A stretch of 64,000 bases of DNA from assembly GCA_028571685.1 (NCBI GenBank), contig CM053142.1, positions 131,618,796 through 131,682,795 on the forward strand, in the 5' to 3' direction. The stretch comes from Heterohyrax brucei. Its lineage: Eukaryota; Chordata; Mammalia; Hyracoidea; Procaviidae. Positions 33,322 through 45,397 of this stretch are shown here, piece by piece. A program made the translations under genes and the position numbers. Under the pieces are notes generated by a model, which worked only from the letters and a program-made list of their open reading frames with translations, did not search any database and was not told where the DNA came from. Positions within the stretch are counted from its first letter, which is position 1. Each line of letters begins with the position of its first letter.

Positions 33322-36058
33322 GATAACCCTAAAGAATCCACATAAAACTACTGGAACTAACAGAAGAGTTCAGCAAAGTATCAAGATACAAGAGAAACAT
33401 ACAAAAATCATTTGGATTCTTCTACACTAACAAAGAGACTGTCAAAGAGGAAGTCACTGAATCAATATCATTTACTATAACTCCCAACAAGATAAAATAC
33501 TTAGAAATAAATCTAACCAGAAATGTAAAAGACTTATGCAAAGAACACCACAAGATATTACTGCAAGAAAGCATAAGAGGCCTACGTAAGTGGAGAAACC
33601 TATTTTGCTCATGGATAGGAAGACTCAACATGGAAAGCAATGTATAGATACAACACAATTTTGATCCAAATTCCAATGGCATTTTTTAATGAGATGGAGA
33701 AACAAATAATCAACTTCACGTGAAAAGGGGAGAAGCTTCAGATAAGCAAAGCATTACTGAAGAAGATGAACAAAGTGGGAGGCCTCATACTACCTGATTT
33801 TAGAATTTATTACACTGCTATAGGAGTCAAACTGTCTGGTACTGATACAAAAACAGACACATAGACCAATGGAAAAGAACTGAGAATCAGACATAAAATC
33901 GTCTACCTATGCACAGCTGATATTTGATAAAAACCCAAAGACCATAAACTGGGCAAAAGATAGTCTCTTTAAGAAATAGTACTGGCATAACTGAACATCT
34001 ATATGTAAAAAAAATGAAATGAGACCCATACCTCACACCATTCACACAAAACAGTTCAAAATGGATCAAAGACCTAAACATAATATCTAAAATGATAAAG
34101 GTTATGGAAGCAAAAATAGGGACAATGCTGGGAGCCCTAGTATAAGACATAAACAGATTACTTAATATTCGTAACAATGCACAAACAGCAGAAAAGAAAA
34201 TAGATAACTGGGAACTCCTGAAAACCAAATATTTATGCTCATCCAAAGACTTCGCCAAAGAGTAAAAGACAACCTACAGACTGGGGAAAAAAAAATTGGC
34301 TACAAAAAATTCTGATCAGTGTCTAATGTCTATAATCTACAAGATACTTCAAAACCTCAACAAGAAAAATACAAATAGTCCCACTAAAAAATGGGCAAAG
34401 GATATAAACAGATGTTTCACAGAAGAAGACATTCAGGTGGCTAACAGATACATGAGAAAATTCTTAGAATCATTAGCCATTAGAGAAGCCAAAAAAGCCA
34501 AGTGCCATTGAGTCGGATCCGACTCATGAGAAAGGCAAACTAAAACTTTCATGAGATACCGTCTCACCCAAACAAGGCTAGCATTAATTCAAAAAACACA
34601 AAATAATCAATGTCACCAGGACTGTGGAGAGACTGGAACACTCACGCACTGCTGGTGGAAATGTAAAATGGTACAACCACTTTGGAAATCGATGTGGCGC
34701 TTTCTTAAAAAAGTCAGAAATAGACATACCATACCACCCAGCAACCTGACTTCTTGGAATATATCCCAGAGAAATAAGAGCTGACACACAAGTAAATACA
34801 TGCACACCAATGCTAATTGCAGCACTATCCCAATAGCAAAAAGATGGAATCAACCTAGGTCCCCACTGACAGAAGAATGGGTAAACAAAAAAAACTATGG
34901 TATGTTCACACAATGGTAAATGAGTAGGATCCAACTTGGCTTGGTTGGTGAATAATGATGAACTTGGGCCCATCTCATAAAATGGAAGAATCTGGAAGGC
35001 ATTATACTGAGTGAAATTAGTCAGTTGCAAAAGGACAAATATCGTATGAGACCACTCAAGAACTGGTTTAAACAGCAGAAAACATTCTTTGATTGGTTAT
35101 GAGGGGATGCAGAGGGAGAGTGGTATTCATTAGTTGTATAATTCACTGTAAATATTTTAGGTGAAAGAAGAGACATCGCACAGCAGAGGAGAAGTCAGCA
35201 CAAATGGACCAAATCCAAAGTTTAGACATATACTAATTAAAACCAAATACCTCCAGAAATGGATTATCAGGGTGAAGGGTCTGGAGACCATGGCTTCAGG
35301 GGATATCTAGGTCAACTGACATAACAAAATTTTTTTAAGCAAATGTTCTACATTCCACTTTGATGAGCAGTATATTGGGTCTTAAATGATACCAAGAGGC
35401 CATCTAAGAAACATTAATTGGTCTCAACCCACCTAGAACAAAGAAGAAAGAAGAGCTTCAAAGACACAAGAAAAATGTGAGCCTAAGAGACAGAAAGGGC
35501 CACAGTTACCAGAGGTTACATCAGCCTGAGGCCAGGAGAGGCAGGTGCTGCCCTGCTATCACCAAAGACTTCCTCATAGGGAACTCAGCAAACAGTCCCT
35601 CACAGATCAGGAGAAATGTGGGAAGCAAAACTCAACCTCCAGTGGAAAGACCAGACTTGATGATCCAATGGACAGAAGGGTCACCCAAAGACATAGTCCC
35701 TATACTCTCTGTTAACCCAGAACTGAAACCGTTGTGTAAACCAACTACTCAGACAAAGATTGAACTGGTATGTAAGACGTATAATAACACTGGTGAAGAG
35801 TGTGCTTCTTGGTTTGCACACATGCAGGAGACCAACTGGACAGCTCCTGTTTGGAAGCAAGAGGAAATGACAGAGCAGAAGGGGAGCTGGTTAATGCACA
35901 TGAGAAATGTGGCTTGAAGGGGAGGAGTGTGCTATCACAGTGTGGGGAGAGTAGCTAGGGTTGCATGGCCACATGTGTGTTTTTGTATGAGAAACTGTAA
36001 TTCTAAACTTTCACTTAAAACACAATGAAAAAATAAAAATTCATAATAAAAAAAGAAA
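33322..36058 (+). mobile_element. Older L1, right part (ORF2 end and 3'UTR)
   Basis: Continues ORF2 past the nested insertion: connection and thumb sequence in shifting frames (33420-34260), then the C-terminal region (34296-34784, with KKWAKDINRCFTEEDIQVAN and CGETGTLTHCWWKC, the Cys/Trp-rich ORF2 C-terminal motif). The 3'UTR follows to CACTTAAAACACAATG and an A-rich tail at 36024-36058. Two foreign micro-segments lie at about 34484-34530 and 34920-34955. Old and non-functional. Confidence 0.87.
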
Positions 36059-36060
36059 CA

Positions 36061-37684
36061 AAAGTATTTGTGCATTCCTAAGGACAATTCCAAAGTTAGC
36101 TGCTTTTTATAATCTAGTGAATCAGAAGAAACTCCTGTTGAATATTTGTGTTTAATGGACGCAAATCCTTGTCAGTACTATCAGTGCCAAAATTACTAAC
36201 AGCAATGTGAACATTAACAGAATTTGTTCCAAGTTCTCTGTCCGTTCTTTGCTGTAATAAAAGTAAATTAATAATGGTATAGAAATTGAACCTATTTCAG
36301 AGCATGTAGCTGTTACAAAAGCAGACCCCATAAATAACAGAAACACAGACCCTGCTTTGTGAAGATTTTTTTCCTTCCAATAATGTAAATTACTTGACCA
36401 AAAGAGGACCAAGTGATTGTCAGCATCATAGTGGGCCTTTTGAAAATTTATGCTGGGAATTGTCAAATGGTAAACAACCAAAGTCCTGTATACAGAATAT
36501 ATTTCTTGGGTGCAAAGCAAGTGGTGAAAATTACAAGAGAGACTGGCTACTGTATTCCATCTCAGTTGACTCTGTGTATTGTTCTCTCTCCAAATGATTT
36601 AGTCCTAAATTGTTTGATGAATTGTATGATGAATTTAGAGGCTAGTGCAACTGAAATATGATCGATAAACATGAAAACAGTTCAATTCGCAGAGATTATG
36701 TGTTGTTGTATTTGGACTAAAGACATGGTTTTGGCTTAGCTCATGAACTGGAAGCACAAGTAAATGAACTGAGTACTGGAAAGTCACTTTGTAATGCACT
36801 GTTATGCCATAACAATAACTGAATGTGGACAATCGTTCTAAGGAAGAAATGAAGTATTTGGGTCTCCACAAAATAGAAATTTGAGAACTTATTGATCAGT
36901 TTGATCTACTTTTAACAGATCACATCCCAAAATACAGTAACACAGGAAAGTATGACCCATCGTCTATGTCTAAAACACATAAACTAGTAATAAGCTGCAT
37001 AAGTGATAAAGTTCAATCAACTATTTTTAGTGAAATAAGTGTAGCTTACTATTTCATTTTGTCTGTAGATTTCACTCTTGATCAATCTCACAAAGATCAG
37101 CTAAGCAGTATTGTTTTAAAATACATATCTCCAACAGACGGAAAACCTTTCAAGCAATTTATCACCTTTACAACCTTAAAAAGTCAGGTCAGTGAAAAAA
37201 TTGCAAGTCAAATACTGTAGTATATATGTGAAGTCTGAAAAGTTCATTTTTCTAAATGAGGAAGTCAGTCCTATAACAATGTTGCCAGTATGTCAGGGCA
37301 TTATAGAGGCATGCAACAAAAATATTAGAACATAATGAATATACCACTTTCATATCAAGAACTGTGCATTCACTTAGCCTTGTAGGACATAGTGTAGTAG
37401 ATTAATGTCTGTGAGCAGTTGATGTTTTTTCCTACGGTTCATTTACCCTACATGTTTTTTTCACTTCTACTTATCAGTGCACAGTTCTTGAAACATATTT
37501 AGGCAATGATCTAGTATTAATACTCTTTCTAAGACATGTTGGGAAACACACTGTAACAACAAGTACAATCCTGCAATTGCACATTCAGATTCCAGATGCC
37601 TTAGAAAATACAGTTGAAGACCAGGCCCAAAAAGGAGACACCAAAAAAGAAGTTGAAAACCTCGCCAGAAAGATGCAAGCAGTG
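36061..37684 (+). pseudogene. hAT-type (ZMYM1-like) coding remnant, N-terminal and central part
   Basis: Translated conceptually with frame changes, this stretch follows the hAT-derived ZMYM1/DUF4371 protein family: a TDPAL-type segment (frame from 36282), DWLLYSISVDSVYC at 36541-36582 (family: W-L-x-Y-S ... Y-C-x-x-C-K-L-F), the catalytic-core-like YYFILSVDFTLDQSHKDQLS in the frame at 36966-37220 (family: YYSISVDSTPDISHVDQLT), QSYNNVASMSGHYRGMQQ near 37266-37320, and an ALENTVEDQAQKGDTKKE segment just before the break. At least several stops and frameshifts are present. No intron is evident across the core, so it is either a domesticated-type hAT transposon or a retrocopy. An L1 is inserted at 37685 and the sequence resumes at 43567. 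Function is lost. Confidence 0.8.
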
Positions 37685-38349
37685 ATACACAAGATTCCGT
37701 TAAAAGATGGTGGAGTAAACAGATGTCTCCTCATTTCCTTGTGAGAACTGAGGCCTGGATGATATTTGAATGGAGCACTGAACATCTGGGGAGCCTTATG
37801 ACCAAGCATATTTGACTAGGCACCAGTATCAGACCAATCTTCCTTTCTCAAAAAACAATCCAGTAGCCATCTGACCTCCGCTTTTGCTGTTCCATACTGC
37901 AGCTTCCGCAAACGGCCGGTAACGTACTTTCATTATCAGCCGGCAGTTGGAGTCTTCTGCTCCTGACTGCCTGTTCAGACCACCCTGTTGGACAGCTCCC
38001 AGCTCCCAGGTCAACACCAGGAGAGCTCCCTACATAGAAGTACAGTTTGCATTTAAGGTTGAGAGGCTTATGTATTTGCCCGGAGATCTGTCTGTTGAGA
38101 GGCCTGGTATCTTTTCCTCCCTCTCTTCTCTGACTCACATTGTAGGGTTGGCTGACAGCCCCCAGGTTCTCCATACACAGAGCAGCCTCTTTACCACCCA
38201 CATTAGCAGAGTCTTCCACCCTTGAGAGTCCACCTGGGGCAAATCACTAGATTATTAGGGACAGCTAGTGACCAACAATTCTCTTACAGCCAATACCAGA
38301 GAAATCAAACAGTATCTAGATGGCATACAGGCAGCAGATCATAATTAAT

Positions 38350-39339
38350 CATGTAAAGAAGCAGTCTTTGAATGTTCCAGAAAATTCCCTAAATAAAGAT
38401 TAAAAAAATTTCCCAGATGAAGAAGCCTTTCTGAATCTATCACAGGTTGAATACAAAAAATTTATATATAGAACCCTCCTAGAGTGGGTATGTAAATTTA
38501 TAAGGGAATGTACCTTTTCACTCAGTTATATTAAATAAAAAAAATAAAGAACCCTCCTAGAGATTAAACAAAATGCAGTAGAACAAAATGAAAAATTTGG
38601 TGAGCTATTTGGTGAACTGATGGAACATCAATGATCTGAAATACATCAGATCATTAACAAAATTGCAGAATTAGATAACTCTATCCAAAGCCAAAAGAGT
38701 AGGATTGAACAGATGAAAGTTAGACTCAGTAACCTGGAAGACAGATTAACTGACACCAGCATTTATGAGGTGAAATCAGAGAAAAGAAATAAGAAAAATG
38801 AAGAGGCATTAAGAAACATGTGGGACTCCGTGAAGAGGAATAATTTATGTTTAGTTGAAGTTCCTGAACAAGGGAAGATTAATGACAATATAGAGAGTAT
38901 TTCTGTAGAGATGCTGACAGAAAACATTCCTGAGATTATGAGCAAAGAGAACATAGGTATCTGAGATGTTTATTGAAGACCACAAAAGCTAGACCCAAAA
39001 AGAAAGTTGCCAAAGCATATTATAATCAAGCTTAATAAGCTAAAACATAAACAGATACTTCTGAAGGCAGCAAGGCTCAAAGCAAACCTAAGACTCTGAG
39101 GCAAACCCTGTAGGCTTTCATCTGACTTTTCTGCCGAAACAATGCTGGCTAGAAAACAGTGGGCAGACGCATTCAAAGCCCTGAAGGAGAAAAACTTCCA
39201 TCCTAGGATTATTTATTCTGCAAAACTGTCTATCAAATATAATGGCAAAATTAAGACTTTTGAAAATAAAGAGAAATTTAGAGACTTCATAAAAACAAAA
39301 CCAAAATTACATGAAATATTGAAAGAAGCTCTTCTCTGA
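38350..39339 (+). pseudogene. L1 ORF1 (RNA-binding protein), broken
   Basis: Encoded an L1 ORF1 protein, a trimeric RNA-binding chaperone. The coiled-coil region is visible around 38590-38760 (SIQSQKSRIEQM-like, then VRLSNLEDRLTD), the RRM start in the frame 38713-38964 (MWDSVKRNNLCLVEVPE) and the C-terminal domain in 39142-39339 (ARKQWADAFKALKEKNFHPR, ending KEALL and stop). Between them, DFSAETM is preceded by stops and a frameshift, and an in-frame stop occurs before SEIHQI. The 5' part is interrupted by a 63-bp insertion at 38485-38547. Confidence 0.85.
38485..38547 (+). mobile_element. 63-bp L1 3'-end micro-insertion
   Basis: A piece matching the last 60 bp of the L1 ending at 33321 (TATGTAAATTTATAAGGGAA, CTTTTCACTCAGTTATATTA, then an A-rich tail), flanked by a perfect 15-bp TSD AGAACCCTCCTAGAG at 38470-38484 and 38548-38562. 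It represents extreme 5' truncation during target-primed reverse transcription. Confidence 0.93.
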
Positions 39340-39759
39340 ATGTATATTTTAGGTGAAAATTCAGGACACGTCATCCGAATTCTAATCAGTTAAGGAAGTC
39401 ACAAAACTTCATCAAAGCTGCAGTATTATAAAGGAATCTGTGATCATATCATGACAACTATAATACCATCACAATAAAAGAGGGATACACTACAGTACTT
39501 GTAGCTGTTTTAGATGCAGAGGAAGTTTCAGAGTTACAGAGTGCTTAAAATTGAGTTTAATCTTAGTATGTTAAGGGGGATAATACATGTAGCTATAAAG
39601 CAGAGTAACAATGCATTGTCTCAAAATAAGAAATACAATACAGGAGTCTCAGTGAACACAAACCAATACTGAAACAACAACCCATAAAGAAGAATGCCCC
39701 AGAACAGAACATTAAGAGCAATATAGAAAACATCAACACAAAAGTAATTACATCAAAAT

Positions 39760-42700
39760 TATGGCACTAAGCACATACCTATCAATAATTACATTGAAGG
39801 TGAATGGACTGATTGCTTTAGTAAAGAGACAGTGAGTGACATCCTGAATCAAAAGACACGACCCATCTATATGTTGCTTACAAGAAACACATCTTAGACT
39901 TGAAGATATGAACGAATTGAGTATTAAAGGCTGGAATAATATATATCAAGCCAACAATACACAAAGAAGAGTAGGTGTAGCAATACTAACCTCAGATAAA
40001 ATAGAGTTTAGTGTAAAATCCACAATTGTGGATAAGGATGGTCACTATTTTTTGCTGAAAGTTTCAATACTCAAGCAGGACGTAGCAGTATTAAATACTT
40101 ATGCACCCAATACCAGAGCACCTAAATACACTGAACAAATACTGACAACACTGAAAAATGAGATAGGTCATTCCACAATAATAGCTGGAGACTTCAACAC
40201 TTCCCTTTTGGTTATGGATACATCATCCAGAAAAAGCTCAGTAAAGATACAGAAGATCTTATTGCAACAATCAACCAACTTGACCTTATCGACATACACA
40301 GGTCTCTTCATCCATCAGCAAATAAGTACACCTTCTTGTCCAATGCACATGGAACATTCTCCAGAATAGACCATGTGTTAGGTCATAAAGCAGTTCTCTA
40401 TAAAATCCAAACCACTGATTTACTGCAAAGTATCTTCTCAAACTTATGGAAACTGAACAACAGTTTGCTGAAAAAGCCTTGACTTATAGAAGAAATTAAG
40501 GACAAAATAAAGAAATTTATGGATTCAAATGAGAATGAAAACACATCCTACCAGAATTTATGGGATACAGCAAAAGCAGTGCTCAGAGGTCAGTTTATCT
40601 CTATAACTGCACATGTCCAGAAGGAAGAAAGGGCCCAAATTAAAGAATTATCCTTACAGCTTGAACAAGCAGAAAGAGAGCAACAGAAGAACCCCTCAGG
40701 CACCAGAAGAAAACAGATTATAAGGATTAGAACAGAACTAAATGAATTAGAGAATAGAAAAACAATTGAAAAAGTTAACAAAACCAAAAGCTGGTTCTTT
40801 GAAAAGATCAACAAAATTGATAGACCACTGGCTAAACTTACAAAAGAAAAACAGCAGAAGATACAAATAACCTGATTAGGAAATGAGATGGGAGATGTTA
40901 CAACAGACCCAGCTGAAATAGGAAATATTGTAACAGAATACTACGAAAGGCTGTACTATAACAGGTTTGAAAATCTAGGGGAAATGAACAAATTTCTAGA
41001 TTTATATGACTCACCAAGATTATCACAAGGAGAAGTAGATCAGCTTAATAAATCTGTCACAAAGGAAGAGATTGAAAAAGTCATCAAAAATCTACCAAAC
41101 AAAAACAGTCCTGGCCCAGATGGCTTCACCAGAGAATTCTACCAAACTTTTAGAGAACAGTTAATTTCAATACTATTGACGCTATTTCACACCACAGAAA
41201 GGGATGGAATACTCCCAAATTTATTCTATGAAGCCAGCATAACCTTGATACCAAAGCCAGGGAAGGATCCCACAAAAAAAAATAACAGACCAATATCACT
41301 CATGAACCTAGATGCAAAAATCTTCAACAAAATTCTAAGCAATATAACTCAACTGTATATTTTTAAAAAAAAATCATTCATCATGATCAAGTTGGTTTCA
41401 TTCCAGAGATGCAAGGCTGGTTCAACATCAGAAAAACAATGAATGTAATCAACCACATTAATAACACAAAAGATAGGAAATTCTTCAACACAATCAGTAG
41501 CATCTATGCAAAGCCAACTGCCTTCATCATCCTGAATGGTGCAAGACTGAAAGAATTTCCTTTGAGAATGGGAACTAGACAAGGATGCCCACTCTCACCA
41601 CTTAGATTCAACATTGTGCTAGAAGTTCTACCCAGAGCAATTAGACAAGACAAAGAAATAAAGGGCATCCGTATCGGCAATGAAGAAGTAAAAATCTCCC
41701 TCTTTGCAGATGATATGATTGTTTATACAGAGAACTCAAAGGAATTCATAAGTAAACTATTGGAACTAATTGAGTTCAGCAAAGTATCAGGATACAAGAT
41801 AAACATAAGTAACTCAGTAGGATTCCTTTATACCAGGAGTGAGATTATTAAAGAAGAAATCACCAAGTCAGTTCCATTTACTATAACCCCCAAGAAGATA
41901 AAATACCTGGGAATAAATCTAACTAGAGAAATAGAGATCTTTACAAAGAAAACTATGAGACCTTACTACAAGAAACTAAGAGAGACTTACATAAATGGAT
42001 TAATCTGCCCTGCTCTTGGATAGGAAGACTCAACATTGTGAAAATGTCTATTTTACCCAAAGCAATCTACTTATATAATACAATTCCAATACAAATTCCA
42101 GCAACATTTTTTAATGAGATGGAGAAACAAATCATCAACTTTGTCTGGAAATGGAAGAAGCTCTGGATAAGTAAAGCACTACTGAAGAAGAAGAACACAC
42201 TGGGAGGCCTCTCACTATCTGACTTTAGAACCTATTACACTGCCACCGTTGTCTAAACAGCCCAGTACTGGTACAAAAAGAGACATATAGACCAATGGAA
42301 CAAAGTAGAGACCCCAGAGATGCCACCACCATCCTCCTATGAACAGCTGATATTTGACAAAGGCCCTAAAATTTTAAACTGGGGTGAGAACAGTCTCTTT
42401 AACACATGGTATTGGCAAAATTGAATATCCATCTGCAAAGAAAAATGAAACAAGACCTGTATCTCACACCTTATACAAAAACCAACTCAAATTGTATAAA
42501 AGACCTAAATATAAAATCTAAAACAATAAAGCTCATCCAAGATGAAACAGGATCAACAATAGAAGTTTTAATACACAATATAGACAGACTTCAAAATCTG
42601 ACAAACAAAGCACATTCATCAGAAGAGAAAATAAATGAGAATTACTAAGAATCAAACACTTCTGCTCATTCAAAGACTTCATCAAAAGAATTAAAAGACC

Positions 42701-43170
42701 ACCTACAGTATGGGAAAATGTATTTGGCAACTCCATGTCAGACTGACGTCTGATCTCCATAATCTATAAGGTATTACAAAACATCAACAAGAAAGGATAA
42801 ATAATCCAATTAAGTGAAGGGCAAAGGAGACAGACATTTCTCTAAAGAGGAGATCCAGGCAGCCAAAAAACACATGCAGACATGCTCACAGTCATTAGCT
42901 GTTAAAGAAATTCAAATTAAAACTACAATGAGATACCATCTCACCCCAACAAGGTTGGCTGGGATCATGAAAACACAAAACAACAGATGCTGGAGAGGCT
43001 GTGGAGAAATTGGAACTCTCCTACACCGCTGGTGGGATTGCAAAATAGTACAACCTCTTTGGAAAACAGTCTGGTGCTTCCTTAAAAAGCTGGAGATAGA
43101 TACAACATTTGATCCTGTAATTTCACTACTTGGAATTTATCCTTCAGAAGCAAAGGTTGTCACATGAACT
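39760..43170 (+). pseudogene. L1 ORF2 (endonuclease/reverse transcriptase), broken
   Basis: Endonuclease domain remnants lie at 39840-40480 (frame 39908-40369 with VAVLNTYAPNTRAP; the HVLGHK block near 40370 follows a shift). Linker: 40519-40875. RT: frame 40888-41442 has [16 protein letters not shown], and 41409-42023 has [10 protein letters not shown] and [14 protein letters not shown] with the intact FADD box. The segment that should carry motif A (S-x-D-A-E-K-A-F-D) is deleted between NNTKDRK and [12 protein letters not shown] near 41480, removing a catalytic Asp. The C-terminal Cys-rich region is in 42814-43167 ([18 protein letters not shown]). Dead by deletion and stops. Confidence 0.88.
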
Positions 43171-43566
43171 GACACATGTACACGAATGTTTGTTGCAGCA
43201 CAGTCCATAATAGCAAAAAGTTGGAATCAGCCCTGATGTCCATCAGCAGATGAATGGATGAGCAAGCTATGATACATACACTCAACAGAACACTATGCTA
43301 TGATAAAAAAACGACAGTTTTAGAAAACATCTCATAACATGGTCTCATTTGGAAGAGATCATGCCGAGTGAAATCAATCAGTGTCAAAAGGACAAATTTT
43401 GGACCCCTGTTATAAGGACTTAACAAGAGAATTATAATTGTAAAAGAAAATGACTGTGTTGGCTACATGGGTGAGTGGGGGCTGAGGGTTTATCATAGGT
43501 GAGTTAATTGATAGATGTTAGAAATTTTATTCTTTAATTGTAATTAATAAAAAATAATAACAATAA

Positions 43567-44415
43567 ATGCAAGCAGTGGAACATGTATTTATGTTGGTTT
43601 TGTGAAATAATATCTTTCAGTATTTTCATCAGATGAGTGTAGCTCTCCAAAATTTGGAAGTAAATTTAAAGATATGCATACATCGCTACCAGTCATCAAC
43701 AAAGTATTTACATACATACAGAGTTTGAAAATTTTGAAAACCCACAACAAAACAAATACTGATTATCCAGCAGTTCACCATTGTAACAGTAATGGAAAGA
43801 AACAAGTAAATGATAGAAGTGCTCCAGAAGTATTGAGTGGCAGAGGTCTATTTCACATAACCACATACTACAACATCATTCATACATTTAAGACTTGTGT
43901 GAAAAGAAGAGCAAAAATGTATGAAGTTCTTTCATATAGATTTTCCTTCTTAAACAGTGTGGATATAACTGTAAGTATCCAAGAAATTATTGCAGGCTTA
44001 TCCCAGTGACTTAAATGTAAACTTTTATGGAAAAGTGCAACAATTCCATTCCTGCATGAAAACTAAGATTCAGGAAAGACAAATTTTACTTCTGTAGGCA
44101 TGTATGATTTCATAGTAGAAGATAAAATACAATACATATTTCCAAATATTGAAATTGCTTTATTCATATTCCTAACTTTAATGAACATAAGCTATATAAC
44201 AGAATGCCAATTTCATCCTTAAAGAGACTCAAAACCCCTCCTGTACAACAGTGATTCAAGAAAGACTAGATTCATTATCCTTATTATGTATGGAAGCAGC
44301 TATTATTCAGCAGCTTGTGATAGAAGCAATGCAGAGTTTGTAAGGGCAAAGAATAGAAATGCTTTTAATTGTAATGTTTTAGAAATGAAAGATCTATCCA
44401 AAAACACAGTACAGT
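43567..44415 (+). pseudogene. hAT-type (ZMYM1-like) coding remnant, C-terminal part
   Basis: Continues the reading frame of 36061-37684 directly after the L1's right TSD: KMQAV before the L1 joins EHVFMLVL after it, matching the family's KMxKLExxxxxVLW block (the W is a stop here). Then the frame at 43674-44009 covers the pre-C-terminal region (FKTCVKRRAKMYEVLSYRF), and the hAT C-terminal dimerisation region appears as VEDKIQYIFPNIEIALFIFL (FPNIEIAL starts at 44139). The final ~80 residues are recognisable but frameshifted. Decayed. Confidence 0.8.
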
Positions 44416-44794
44416 AAATTTGTTGTAGTATTTGTTTTTGATCATTAAACTTACTTTATGATATCTTTCAATTTATTCATTTATAATTGTAGCATTTATT
44501 ACAAAACATGCACCAAAATTGATGAGTCATTTAAAACAAAATTAATGGAGGTTGATTTTTTTGTTATGGGACCTCAAAAGAATTTCACATTGTTGGCTGA
44601 AACAACTAAGTTCACTGACTTATTTTCTTTGTTGTAGAATATGTGAAGTGTTCTGTTTGTGGAAAATGTGGTCTGCAGTAAAAATCTTATAACTTGCATC
44701 CACTAAAAATTTTATAATCAAATTCATCCCGTTCTGCTAAACTGGTATACACTTCTTTTACATTTAATCTCTAATACTATATATCCACTCCCAC
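44416..44794. other. Unassigned AT-rich sequence
   Basis: No gene or repeat recognised; it may include the 3'UTR of the hAT-like sequence. Confidence 0.4.
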
Positions 44795-44970
44795 TCCTCA
44801 TTTACTGACATGGTTAGAGTCCAAAGACCAGGTTCTTACAAGGAAATAGGCATTATGCAAAATGGAAGATGACCACATCAGACCACAAAAATGAAAGATG
44901 ACGGACTACATCACTATGTAACTGCCAACCCACTGAGAATCACAGCCCAGCCAATTTAACATATAAAATT
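44795..44970 (-). repeat. Unnamed LTR-like repeat 'X', antisense copy
   Basis: The reverse complement gives CATGTCAGTAAATGAG-type, ACCTGGTCTTTGGACTC, TGATTCTCAGTGGGTTGGC and CAGCCCAGCCAATTT-side matches to 30625-30830. Left and right boundaries are approximate. Confidence 0.5.
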
Positions 44971-45397
44971 ATGATAGCTGGCATTTCTCTCTCCTCACAC
45001 CTTAAGTATTCATTATTACCAGGCTTACATCATTAATGTTGCAAAATAGTCACATAGTAGATTTCTTTACCATGTCATAAATATAAAATGTCAGTTAATG
45101 AGATAGTGAATAAGCAAGGAGCAGATATAGTCACATTTAAAAAGAAGTTACATCATAGATAGCTCACACACACGTATGTATGTTTGTAACTCACATGTCT
45201 TGTTAAAATGTGTGAGTAAGCATAAGACAGGGAACCACAGATGGCTAGTGATTAGAACCCTCACATGCCTTAACCCAGCCCTAAAGATAGTTGTACAATT
45301 TTACTTAACTACTCAATTTCAATGCAGTTATTTTTACAAAACCCATTATTTCAATATATTTATATCATTGTTTAAAACCAAACATTGTTATTACTAT
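44971..45397. other. Unassigned AT-rich sequence
   Basis: No gene or repeat recognised. Confidence 0.4.

Larger units (their letters stand above)
37685..43566 (+). mobile_element. Nearly full-length L1 inserted in the hAT remnant
   Basis: About 5.9 kb with a 12-bp TSD, ATGCAAGCAGTG, at 37673-37684 and 43567-43578. Left to right: 5'UTR (37685 to about 38350), ORF1, ORF2, a short 3'UTR and an A/T-rich tail (ending AACAATAA). Both frames are broken; see the ORF entries. It postdates the hAT sequence. No internal SINE copy was seen, but a 63-bp L1-end insertion lies in the ORF1 5' region. Confidence 0.92.

Noticed and set aside
33887..34258. 123-codon minus frame opposite L1 ORF2
   Set aside because: It is antisense to decayed ORF2; such frames are common opposite A-rich L1 coding sequence.
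35477..35917. 146-codon plus frame
   Set aside because: It lies in the 3'UTR of the older L1, downstream of ORF2, with no similarity to a known protein.
37848..38219. 123-codon minus frame and 92-codon plus frame
   Set aside because: Both lie within the 5'UTR of the L1 at 37685-43566.
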